From NCBI GenBank assembly GCA_016716525.1, contig JADJWE010000001.1, forward strand, positions 372,001 to 436,000: DNA of 64,000 nucleotides, given 5' to 3'. The stretch comes from Candidatus Flexicrinis affinis (GTDB lineage Bacteria > Chloroflexota > Anaerolineae > Aggregatilineales > Phototrophicaceae). The first letter of the stretch is position 1, and every line of letters starts with the position of its first letter. The notes below the pieces were generated by a model. That model was not told the origin of the DNA. It worked only from the letters and a program-made list of their open reading frames with translations, and did not search any database. The position numbers and the translations under genes were made by a program. This document shows, in pieces, positions 42,901-51,600 of this stretch.

Positions 42901-45900
42901 CAGGCAACAGCATGCGGCGATACATCGGCGAGACGCGCCAGTCCAACAAGCAGATCGCCGTGCGCGATGCCGTGCAGATGGTGATGCAGATTGCCGATGG
43001 GCTGCATTATGCGCATCAGCAGGGCATGATTCATCGTTCGATGAAGCCCGAAAACCTCGTGCTGCGCCAATCGGCGGTGATCGGCCCGATCGTCAACTAC
43101 ACGCCGGTCATGACCGACTTCAGCGTGGCGCAGTACAGCGACAGCGGCGATATCTTCATCACCGATAAGCCGGAAATGGAGTACGCCTATCTGTCGCCGG
43201 AGGTGTGCCTCGGCGAGCGCGTCGACATCCGCACCAACATCTACGAGTTGGGCGTGATCCTGTACGAACTGCTGGTCGGTCAGCCGCCGTTCCAGCCCCG
43301 TTCGATCGCCGAAGCGATCCGCATGCACACGCATGAGCGCATTCGCATGCCGAGCGACACGCGCGCAGACGTACATGACGACCTCGAAAAAGTCCTGCTG
43401 CGGATGTTGGACAAGAACCCCAACAATCGCTATCAGACCGCGATCGACGTGGCACGCGCCTTGCAGCGCACGTCGACGGTGGCAGTCGACGACGGCGCGG
43501 CCAGCGCCGCCGACCCGAGCGTGGTGGTAGACGACTTGATGACGGCGTTGATGCCGAAGCCGATCCCCGACTCGATGCCGCGGCCGACGCGCGTCCCGAG
43601 TTTTGGCGGCGCTCGCGTCGATCAGCTCGTGTTCTACAGCGAGGAGTCGCCGACGCGTGTCGTACCATTCGACAAGCCGGTGCTGACGGTCGGTCGCGGC
43701 AGCGATCAGGATATCGTGCTGAACGGCGACAAGGTCAGCCGCAGGCATGTGCGCATCGAGCGCGGACTTGGCGACGTCTACCGGGTAATCGACCTCGGCA
43801 GCAAGAACGGGACGTTTCTGGGCGACTACAAGCTCGTCCGAGGCGTGGCCGAGACGTGGGATCGCGCCGAGTCGCTGCGGATCGGGAACTTCTGGGTGCG
43901 CGTCGAATCGCCGTTGAAGCCCGAGGAGTCCAACGGTCGCGGGCCGGGTCCGTACGACACGCGCACCAATGTCGAGGAAGAACCTGCGCCGATTCAAGTG
44001 ATCGTCAAGCCGCTTGAACCGGAGAAGATCGGCGTCGTGGTCGGTTCGGCCAGCCTCAAGGTGACTCCGGGAAGTACGATCAGCCTGCCGATCGAGGTCA
44101 TCAACCGGTCGGACGTGGTCGACCACTTTCGGGTTGAAGCCCTCGGTTTGCCGGCCGGGTGGGTGACTCAGCCGACGCAGTCGCTGTACCTGCTGCCCAA
44201 TACCCGCGATTCGACCTCGATCACGTTTCATCCGCCCATGTCGTCGGCCAGTGCTGCCGGCGGTCATGCGGTCGAAATTCGCGTGTCGGCGCGCGCGCAG
44301 GGTATTTCGTCGTCGGCACAGCAAGTCGCGCTTGAGGTCACGCCGTACTACACGTTCACCACCGACCTCGACCCGCAGCGCCTCAACCGGCGCGGTCGGT
44401 GCGAATTGGTCATCAAGAACACTGGCAACACGGTTGCCAAGTACAGCCTGCAGACCCGCGACCGCGAGCAGATGGTGCGCTTCGACGCGGCCGGCAAGCA
44501 GTATACGCTCGCGCCGGGGCAGACCGAATACATCCCGATTCGGGTGTGGCCGAGCCGGCGTCACTGGTTCGGACAGACCAAGATTCTCCCGTTTGAAGTT
44601 CAGGTGATCCCGACGCCGACCGAACAAAGCGGCGGGCCGCGCGTGCTAACCGGCGAGCTGGTCGTACCATCGCGCTTGCCGACGTGGATTATCGGCGCGG
44701 CGCTGCTGCTGCTGATTCTATGCGGCGTTATCGGCGCGTTCGCCGCGACGCAGATCATCGCGTATCGTGACAGCCAAGCGACGATCACCGCGAATGCCGT
44801 AGCGACCTTCGTGGCCGAGACTCCCACGGCACTGGCCCTCGCAGATTCGGACGGCGATCAGCTTTCGAACATCCGCGAAGGCGAGCTGGGTACGCTGCCA
44901 GACAACCCGGATACCGACGGAGACGGCCTGACCGACGGTCAGGAAGTGCTGGTTTACGGGACGAACCCGCTCAAGCAGGATACCGACGAGGACGGAATTC
45001 CCGATGGCACCGAGATCGCCAACGGGACAAACCCGCTCAACGTCGACAGCGATGGCGACGAGATTCCTGACGCCGAAGACCCCTTCCCGATGATGCGGGC
45101 GACGCCGACCATCACGCCATTCCCGACGATCCCCGGCACGGTCGGGGACGTATGTCCGGGTTCGCCGGTGCCGTCACGGGTGGCGATCGGGATGCAAGCC
45201 ATCGTCGAACCCGGCGGAGTCGCCAATCGGCTGCGTGCCGAGCCGAATCCGGAGGCGGAGATCGTAGGATTCATGCCGCCCGGGTCGGTGTTCATCATCA
45301 ACGGCGGTCCGGAGTGCGACGACGTAGCGCAGCTGCGCTGGTGGCAGGTGCAGTTCGGCGACCTCAACGGGTGGACGGCCGAAGGCGAAGGGGAAGAGTA
45401 CTATATCGCTCCGCCGGGCTTGGAAGGCGATGGCGAGGACGAAGAACAAGCCGCCGACGAAGAAGCCGCGCTCGCCAGCCCGGTGCGGGTGGCGAACCTG
45501 AACTCGCGCTTGATGGGTGTGCAGGTGAACTGGTACGTGCCGTCCGACCAGTGGCGGCAGGTGCTTGACTTTGCCGGTCCCGTGGGCGTGGGTTGGATCA
45601 AGATGCAGGCCGATTGGGGCCTGCTTCAGTCCGAGCCGGGGCGGTTGAGCGAAGGATTCCAGTCGTTTGCGGCAGCGGTGCGTGATGCCCGCACGCGTGG
45701 CTATCGCGTGCTCGTCAGCATTGCGAAGGCGCCGTCGTGGACCCGGTCGTCCAGCACCGGCCAAGCCGGTCCGCCTGACGATCCGCGCGACCTCGGCCGG
45801 TTCATCACGTTGATGTTGGAGCAGATCGGCACCGAGGTCGACGCCATCGAGGTGTGGAACGAGCCGAACATCCGCCGCGAATGGGATACGCGCGCATTAG

Positions 45901-46556
45901 AATTTAGCGGCGCGGGATACATGGAACTCTTCGACGCGGCGTATCGGGCTATCCGCTCCCATTCGAGCCGCACTTCGATCATCACCGCGGGCCTATCTCC
46001 GACGTCGACGACCGAAGGGTCGATCAACGACCGGCGGTTTTTGCGCGAGATGTACGAGGCTGGCCTAGGCGACTACGACGACATTGCCATTGGCGTGCAC
46101 CCGTACAGTTGGAGCAATGCGCCCGGCGAGCGCTGCTGCGCGCCCGACGGCTCGGGATGGGACGACCGCGCGCAGTTCTTCATGCTTGACACGCTCTCGG
46201 CGTACCGGTCCCTGATGCGGCGCAACGGCCATGGCGACCTGCTCCTGTGGGCGACCGAATTCGGCTGGACGACGTGGGAGGATCTGCCCGGCACCGCGCC
46301 GGAACCGTGGATGGTCCGCCTGAGCGCAGATGACCATGCCGACTACATTCTCGATGCCTTTCGCATCGCGCAGGGGCTGAACTTCATGGGGCCGATGTTC
46401 CTGTGGAATTTGAACTTCGCCAACGAGTCGGCGGTGCAGTCGGCCAACGAGTACGCGGGCTACAGCCTGCTCTATACACCCTCCGAGACGACCGTGGTCG
46501 AGCGCCCGGTCTATCGTGCGTTGGTCGAACGGCGCACCGGCGGAGGCACGCCATGA
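39987..46556 (+). CDS. Giant membrane kinase: kinase, FHA, pseudokinase, FHA, Ig, TM, TSP3, SH3, glycosidase-like domain
   Basis: A 2189-residue protein. Inside the cell: an intact PknB-like kinase (Lys42, HRD 138-140, DFG at 165), FHA1 (about 345-440, RIGRGSDQDI), a Pro/Ala linker (450-600), FHA2 (620-720), FHA3 (770-865), a second kinase fold (about 883-1175) that has lost the catalytic Asp (HRS at 1016-1018), the DFG Gly (DFS from 1044) and its glycine loop, then FHA4 (1210-1310), and two Ig-like domains (1325-1560). A membrane helix lies at about 1566-1592. Outside: thrombospondin-type-3 calcium repeats (about 1621-1702), an SH3-like domain (1720-1800) and a TIM-barrel glycosidase-like domain (1838-2189) with candidate acid/base Glu1959 (VWNEPN) and nucleophile Glu2091 (LWATEFGW), as in GH39/GH5-type clans. 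The next gene overlaps by 4 nt. It probably senses or binds surface glycan and signals to the FHA-bearing baseplate. Confidence 0.88.
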   Translation: MPDGMIGKTIEHYRIDFMLGQGGMAAVYRATDLRLQRQVAIKLMHPHLAVQQSFQRRFLQEARAAAKLDHPNIIRVLSFNNLNNDLFLVMELITGGNLRHYIKRLYEDGRTLEYPEAIELVYQVTDGLAYAHTQGMIHRDIKPDNVLLKPDAAGARLNYRPILTDFGLAKLTASTESAVTEQQPIGTYPYMSPEQCLAEEVDQRSDIYSIGIVLYELTVGRLPYNPKSIAEAVRYHTREPLPLPSALRAGFPSDLEAVIVKALQKEPNKRYQTAAEFAADLQSMLRPIVQTPAPVAVLAAPEPDPTDGVIITDLTTATMARPLPERIPPDLPVPSTDADVRMMDRLVFFSPAQPSRIVAFTDRDFVRIGRGSDQDIVLLGEKVSREHVTVERKPNGRYTLTAMHTTNGTYFGSNKLEPEIPVLLKPGDIVRIGDYWMQLELRSVIEAADDEPPVPRDLTALKYIEGIDEHEPTPPPAPPVEEATPLPAPDPAPAPPAPAAPMMGDRTLAVPMPIGEDAPTPPPDEQVTPPPAPIEPGGGTTLKVQMPPEPPAAAVAPPATPAPPAPAKPEPAAAVPQAPAAPKASAADSIPTDLPPATLALEPPHFTPPQAAPDQVGFDRLIFFSESRPTVTASLKKDRMVIGRGSAADIVLDDPAISRRHARVERLGDGRVVVIDTKSRNGVLDGGVRIPVDEPLRLEAEKPLRIGTYWLMFEARRRIPINLLTGVPTVGAAEAEDPDRTVQMVKPLDEELPHYSPPPLSVDMQASDRLVFFSEDHPIQIIKLDEEIFTIGRGETQSVQLDGKRVSREHLLLELKPDGNLYVTDKDSTNGTWVGDTLLVPNTQVLWEKTELLRIGNYWVKFEQGNRIFDPLSIGSERDQRRLVGTRIKNYRIDRFVGQNNLAAVYKATELPLDRVVALKIMHPNLAADDARKQRFLQEARMLSRLDHPNIVRVLSYDNVDNELFMVQEFVAGNSMRRYIGETRQSNKQIAVRDAVQMVMQIADGLHYAHQQGMIHRSMKPENLVLRQSAVIGPIVNYTPVMTDFSVAQYSDSGDIFITDKPEMEYAYLSPEVCLGERVDIRTNIYELGVILYELLVGQPPFQPRSIAEAIRMHTHERIRMPSDTRADVHDDLEKVLLRMLDKNPNNRYQTAIDVARALQRTSTVAVDDGAASAADPSVVVDDLMTALMPKPIPDSMPRPTRVPSFGGARVDQLVFYSEESPTRVVPFDKPVLTVGRGSDQDIVLNGDKVSRRHVRIERGLGDVYRVIDLGSKNGTFLGDYKLVRGVAETWDRAESLRIGNFWVRVESPLKPEESNGRGPGPYDTRTNVEEEPAPIQVIVKPLEPEKIGVVVGSASLKVTPGSTISLPIEVINRSDVVDHFRVEALGLPAGWVTQPTQSLYLLPNTRDSTSITFHPPMSSASAAGGHAVEIRVSARAQGISSSAQQVALEVTPYYTFTTDLDPQRLNRRGRCELVIKNTGNTVAKYSLQTRDREQMVRFDAAGKQYTLAPGQTEYIPIRVWPSRRHWFGQTKILPFEVQVIPTPTEQSGGPRVLTGELVVPSRLPTWIIGAALLLLILCGVIGAFAATQIIAYRDSQATITANAVATFVAETPTALALADSDGDQLSNIREGELGTLPDNPDTDGDGLTDGQEVLVYGTNPLKQDTDEDGIPDGTEIANGTNPLNVDSDGDEIPDAEDPFPMMRATPTITPFPTIPGTVGDVCPGSPVPSRVAIGMQAIVEPGGVANRLRAEPNPEAEIVGFMPPGSVFIINGGPECDDVAQLRWWQVQFGDLNGWTAEGEGEEYYIAPPGLEGDGEDEEQAADEEAALASPVRVANLNSRLMGVQVNWYVPSDQWRQVLDFAGPVGVGWIKMQADWGLLQSEPGRLSEGFQSFAAAVRDARTRGYRVLVSIAKAPSWTRSSSTGQAGPPDDPRDLGRFITLMLEQIGTEVDAIEVWNEPNIRREWDTRALEFSGAGYMELFDAAYRAIRSHSSRTSIITAGLSPTSTTEGSINDRRFLREMYEAGLGDYDDIAIGVHPYSWSNAPGERCCAPDGSGWDDRAQFFMLDTLSAYRSLMRRNGHGDLLLWATEFGWTTWEDLPGTAPEPWMVRLSADDHADYILDAFRIAQGLNFMGPMFLWNLNFANESAVQSANEYAGYSLLYTPSETTVVERPVYRALVERRTGGGTP

Positions 46557-48667
46557 AGCGCCTGATGCTATTCGTGCTGCTGCTCGTCGCGTTCTCGGCA
46601 GCGCAGGCGCAGTTCGACCCGCGTATCACTGTCCTGACTCCTGCCACCGCCGAGGACGATGTCATCTCGCTGTCGGTTCGACTCGAGGGCATCGACCCGC
46701 GCCAGTTGGGGGCGTTGAGCCCGCTCAACTTCAGCATCGACGAACCGTTTACCGACTTGTCCGTTACGGCCGATCCGCGCTTGCCGATGACGTTGGGCGT
46801 CATCATCAACTTGAGCGTGAACAGCGAGGTCGGGCTGATTCAGCGCACGCTGCGCGCCTACTTCGACTCGTACTTCCGCGACGGCGACGACGTGCAGTTT
46901 ACGGTACTCACGGGTGTGGCGCCCCAGAATTCGACGGCGACCACCGCAGCCGAGATCGACGCACTGATCGACGGGTTGACGGTCGCGCGCGGCTACTTCC
47001 TCGTTGAGGATCCGCTTGTCGCCGCCGCAGGCGCGCTCGCCGAATCGGCCGCCGATCCGACGCGGGTGACGCAGGCGTTGTTCGTGACGTCGTTCATCAA
47101 CGACGAAGACGAGACCCGGGCGGCAGATGCGTTCCGGTCTGCCGGTGTGCCTCTCAACATTGTGCAGGTCCATTCCTTCCGCGAGCCGTTTACCGAATTC
47201 TTGAGACGCATGGCGTCCGCGGCCAATGGCATCTTCGTCAACAACCTGACGGGATCGCTGGTGACCGACGATACGCCGCAAGCCATCGGCGCGCTGAAAG
47301 TGCTGTACGACGCGTTGGACGCCAGCCGTACTGTTTTCGATATTACTTATCGATCGACCGCGCTAGACCTCACGCCCGAACCGCAGCTGACATTGAGCGC
47401 GCAGGTCGGCTTCAACGAAGTCGTCAGCGTGCCGTTCAGCTACGAACGGCAGTTTGAAGCGCCGGTCGTCGAGTTCGCCAATCCGTCAATTTCGGCGGCG
47501 CGCCGGCCGCGCCGTGCCGACGACGGTTCGGTCAGTTACGACGTCAATTCAGCCGACGTTGCAGTCTATGTGCGCTTCCCCGACGCGGTCCCACGCGAAC
47601 TCTCTGCGCTGCAGCTCGAGGTGACCGACGCCGCGCGCGGCGTGGTGTTGCAGTCACGCTTGGAAGTCGACCCGCAGCCAGCAAGCGATGGAAGTTATGT
47701 GATTCCGTGGGAACTTGCCGACTACGACGCACCGGGGACCAGCAGTTCGGTACGCGTAACCGTTACGGTGACCGACGAACTCGGCTTGACCGGAAGCGCC
47801 GATCAGTTGGCGACGGTTGCCGTTGCGGCCTTGCCACCCTTGCCGACCGCTACGCCGCTGCCTCCTACCGCGACCTTCACACCGGTTCCGCCCACCGCGA
47901 CGCTCGTGCCGACCGCTGTGCCGACTGCCGTACCTATCGTCTCCGTCAGGTCGGCCAACACAGTGCTGGGCCAAAGCTCGAACGACCTCGTACGGGCGTT
48001 CGCCATCCTCGCTGTGGCGCTGTCCGGCATCACTGCCGCGCTGCTGCTTAGGCTGCGCAGGGTGCGCCGGCAGCTCGCCTACGATCAGGCCCGAATCGAG
48101 TCGCTGCTCGACATGCCGACGCCGCTGCCAGAGGACGGGTCGTCGCCGAAGATGGTCGCCGCGGATAGTGGCGACAACGGGGAGGTAAAGCCCGGCGTCG
48201 TCGTTGGGCGGCTGATCGTCAAGCGAGGGCTGCCGCCGCAGGAAGTCAAGATTGACAAGTCCGAGTTCACCATCGGACGCAAGTTGGCTGATGGAATCGA
48301 CTATTCCATTGAGGCCCCGTTTATCAGCCCGAGGCATTGTGTGTTACAGTATCGAGGAGGGCGCTTCCTGCTGCGCGATCTAGGGAGCAAGAACGGCACC
48401 TTCGTCAACGGCGAGCGGCTGGCGCCTGAACGCGATGTCGTCGTGCCCAACGGGTCCGAGGTAGAGATCACGCGCAACGTCGTCTTTGAGCTGTGGGATC
48501 CGGATACAGTCGTTAACGTCGATTATCAGATGGACGACGTGGCGACCGAGCGGATGAGCACCCGGATCACGACGACGGTGGATACCGTGAGTTATCCGTC
48601 CGCGCTGGGCATTCGCGCCGCGGCCGATGACGACGCGGAAATTGGAGAGGATTACAGCCCGGTTTGA
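46553..48667 (+). CDS. Second secreted VWA-like / membrane / FHA protein
   Basis: A 704-residue protein that begins at the ATG overlapping the kinase stop (ATGA). Signal peptide at residues 1-21 (MKRLMLFVLLLVAFSAAQA), an external domain to about 470 with a VWA-like core whose metal site looks degenerate (MTLGVIINLSVNSEV), a Thr/Pro linker (TATPLPPTATFTPVPPTAT), a membrane helix near 480-500 (FAILAVALSGITAALLL) and a cytoplasmic FHA domain at about 550-650 (FTIGRKLADG, ISPRHCVLQY, DLGSKNGTFVNG). An acidic tail follows. Same architecture as the protein at 20052-22166, although sequence similarity by eye is low. Probably a third phosphothreonine reader linked to the outside. Confidence 0.85.
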   Translation: MKRLMLFVLLLVAFSAAQAQFDPRITVLTPATAEDDVISLSVRLEGIDPRQLGALSPLNFSIDEPFTDLSVTADPRLPMTLGVIINLSVNSEVGLIQRTLRAYFDSYFRDGDDVQFTVLTGVAPQNSTATTAAEIDALIDGLTVARGYFLVEDPLVAAAGALAESAADPTRVTQALFVTSFINDEDETRAADAFRSAGVPLNIVQVHSFREPFTEFLRRMASAANGIFVNNLTGSLVTDDTPQAIGALKVLYDALDASRTVFDITYRSTALDLTPEPQLTLSAQVGFNEVVSVPFSYERQFEAPVVEFANPSISAARRPRRADDGSVSYDVNSADVAVYVRFPDAVPRELSALQLEVTDAARGVVLQSRLEVDPQPASDGSYVIPWELADYDAPGTSSSVRVTVTVTDELGLTGSADQLATVAVAALPPLPTATPLPPTATFTPVPPTATLVPTAVPTAVPIVSVRSANTVLGQSSNDLVRAFAILAVALSGITAALLLRLRRVRRQLAYDQARIESLLDMPTPLPEDGSSPKMVAADSGDNGEVKPGVVVGRLIVKRGLPPQEVKIDKSEFTIGRKLADGIDYSIEAPFISPRHCVLQYRGGRFLLRDLGSKNGTFVNGERLAPERDVVVPNGSEVEITRNVVFELWDPDTVVNVDYQMDDVATERMSTRITTTVDTVSYPSALGIRAAADDDAEIGEDYSPV

Positions 48668-48684
48668 CGCCGGGCTGATGAACC

Positions 48685-51600
48685 ATGGCCGAGAAATTCA
48701 CCGCCTTCAGCACCCGAGACATCGCCTCACGCGATCGTCTCGAGGACTACTCTGCTGATGCCGTCGTCACGACGGCAGGCGGCTTGACGCTGCATGTCGC
48801 CATCGTGGCGGACGGCGCGGGCGGTGGCGAAGCCGGTGAATTGGCCGCACGCCTGACCACCAAGACAATTCTCGAAGCGATTCAGATTTCGACCGAAACC
48901 CACGTGCCGCGTATGTTGGTGCGATCGGTCGAACGCGCCAACGCAGTCGTGTACAGCGAACTGCGCGGGGCAGGGACTTCCACGGTCGGTGTGTTGGCAG
49001 TTCATGTCAACGACACAGACCCATACGGCCGGTTGTACGTCGCAAGCGTCGGCGATACGCGCCTGCTTATGGTTCGAGACGGCAAGCTGGCGCGCCTCAA
49101 CATCGACCATACGCTGGCGAACGAGTATATCTACGCCGGGCAGATGAGCGAGGAAGAAGCGCGTCTGCTGGAAAACGCAGAATACGTGACGCGCTCGATC
49201 GGCGTGAGCAACGATGTCCATGTCGACATCGGAATCTACGCGGAGCGCGGGCGCCCTTTCGTGACGTCGCGGCGTGCATTCCGGATCGGGCAGGCGGGCG
49301 TTCCGCTGCGCGAGGGCGACACGCTGCTCGCCGCGTCAGATGGCCTGTTCGAGGCCTCCAAGGCCGACAACAAACCATTCCTGCGCGAAGACGAAATCGT
49401 GCGCCATGGGCTCGACGACAACGTCGAGCGTGCCGGGCAGTCGCTCATGCGCTACGCGACGGGCCGCTCGCCGGGCGACAACATCGCCATATCGCTGTTG
49501 TTCGTCGACTCACCGCGCCGCCGCCCCGTCCGCTTTGGCGCGGGATTAACCCGTGCACAGCGGATCGGCTTCGGCGTGACCGCGGCGATCGTTTCGCTGG
49601 TCATCATCTTCCTGTTCACGCAGTTCCTCGCTGCCGAGTCGCGGCGGGTGACGATTGAGAACACGCAGACGGCGATCCAGGACGCAGTCGTGCGGTTGAG
49701 CTGGACGGCAACACCGTCACCGACCGCCAGTCCATCGCCGACGGCGACGGCGACGTTCACCGCCACCGCCCGGCCGACGCGTGTCTCACAGAACGAGGCC
49801 GGCATCCAGCGATTCCTGAGCGGAACCCAAGTTCCGGTCATCACGGGAAGACTGGTCTTCTCGCCCGAACTGAACTTCATGATTCTGGACGGGCTCGATC
49901 CGGTGCCGCCCGGACTGGTCCCCGCCAATGTGTTTCTTCAACCCGATACCCTCCTCGAGCTGTTCGGTGCCAACACCAGCATCGAGGGGGAGGAACGGCT
50001 CGACTTCGAGCTGTATCCGGAAGGCGATGTCTACATCAACGCCGGCACGTTCCAGAACGGCGGAATCGCGATGCAGTTCCAGCAGTCTGAGGACATCGCA
50101 TTCGACGCCAAGACCGAGTGTTTGGCCGCCAAGCAAATCCCCGGCGACCTTGAAATCCCGGGCGACAACGACAAGCTTGCGCTGACGTGTTTCACCGGTC
50201 AGCGCGGCGACTGTACGTTCCTGCTGCCTGACCAGGAACCGCAGGAGATGAATCCTGGCGAGCGTGTGCTGCTCGATCTGGTCGATGAGACGGTAATCTC
50301 GCGCGGGCCGACCGTTTACGAAGAAGTGAAGCTATATTACGACTCGGTCGTCCTGCTTACCGGCAACGACGAACTGATTTCGTGCTTGGGCGACGCACTG
50401 GACCTCGACGGCGATACGGTGCCGTATCCAGTCGACCGGTGCGAAACCGAGCCCGGCCCGGTTGAAACGTTCGGGTGCCCCGATCCAGACGCCGATCTGG
50501 TTGCCAGCATCGACGATCTATGCCCCGAAGAAGCAGGGCCGCCGGAGAATCAAGGTTGCCCGCTGGCGACCTTCACGCCGGTCCCCGATATCGACGGTGA
50601 TGGGGTCAACGACGTGGACGATGCATGCCCGTTCGAGGCCGGCGATCCGAACAACGAAGGGTGTCCTGAGGGCACGATCGTGCCGACCGATACCCCGGCG
50701 ATTGTGGCGGGTATCGAGATCACCGTCAGCGGCACGGCCGTGACGATCACGTTTACGCCGACGCCCTCACGTTCGCCCACAGCAACGTCGGTGCGCACGT
50801 CGACAGCCACGCAGACTCGCACACCGACCCAAACGCCGACCCGCACGCCGATCATTCCACCGACTTCGACGCGCACGCCGGCGACTACCGCGACGTTTAC
50901 GAATACGCGCACGAACACGGCTTCACCGACGCTGACCACGACTCCGTCGCTTACAAACACGCCAACTAACACGTTGTCGCCCACGCCGTCCAATACACCT
51001 ACCGACACGCTTACGGTCTCTCCGACGCAGTCGAACACGTTTACCCCGACGTTCACGCGTACCTTCACGCCGACCAACACGTTCACCAATACGGCAGAAC
51101 CGAACACCAATACGTTCACGCCGTCGTTCACGCCGACATTCACGCGCACCTTGTCACCGACGCCGACCTTCACGCCGTCCAACACGTTTACGCCGTCGAA
51201 TACGTTCACGCCCTCGAACACGTTTACGTCGACGTTCACGTTCACCCCGTCGAATACCCCGACGTTCACCCGCACGCCCACCAACACGCTGACGGGGACG
51301 TTCACGCGGACGTTCACGCCGACACCGACAAACACGTCAACCGGCACGGTAACGCCAACTGCGACGAACACGCCGACAGCTACACCGACGTCGACAGCCA
51401 CGAATACCTTGACGCCGTCAGCGACCAACACCGTCGATCCGGCATTCTCGCTGACTCCGTCGAATACGCCGACTAACACGCTGACACCGACGAACACGCC
51501 AACGGCGACGGATACGCCGTCGAACACCCCGACGTTCACGCGCACGTTTACGCCAACCGCGACGGACACTCCGACGTTTACGCCGACCTTCACGTTGGAG

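Noticed and set aside
40161..44627. Open minus-strand frame of 1488 codons opposite the giant kinase
   Set aside because: Arg/His/Asp-rich shadow produced by high-GC third positions of the plus-strand gene; no domain motif, and the plus strand shows clear kinase and FHA domains.
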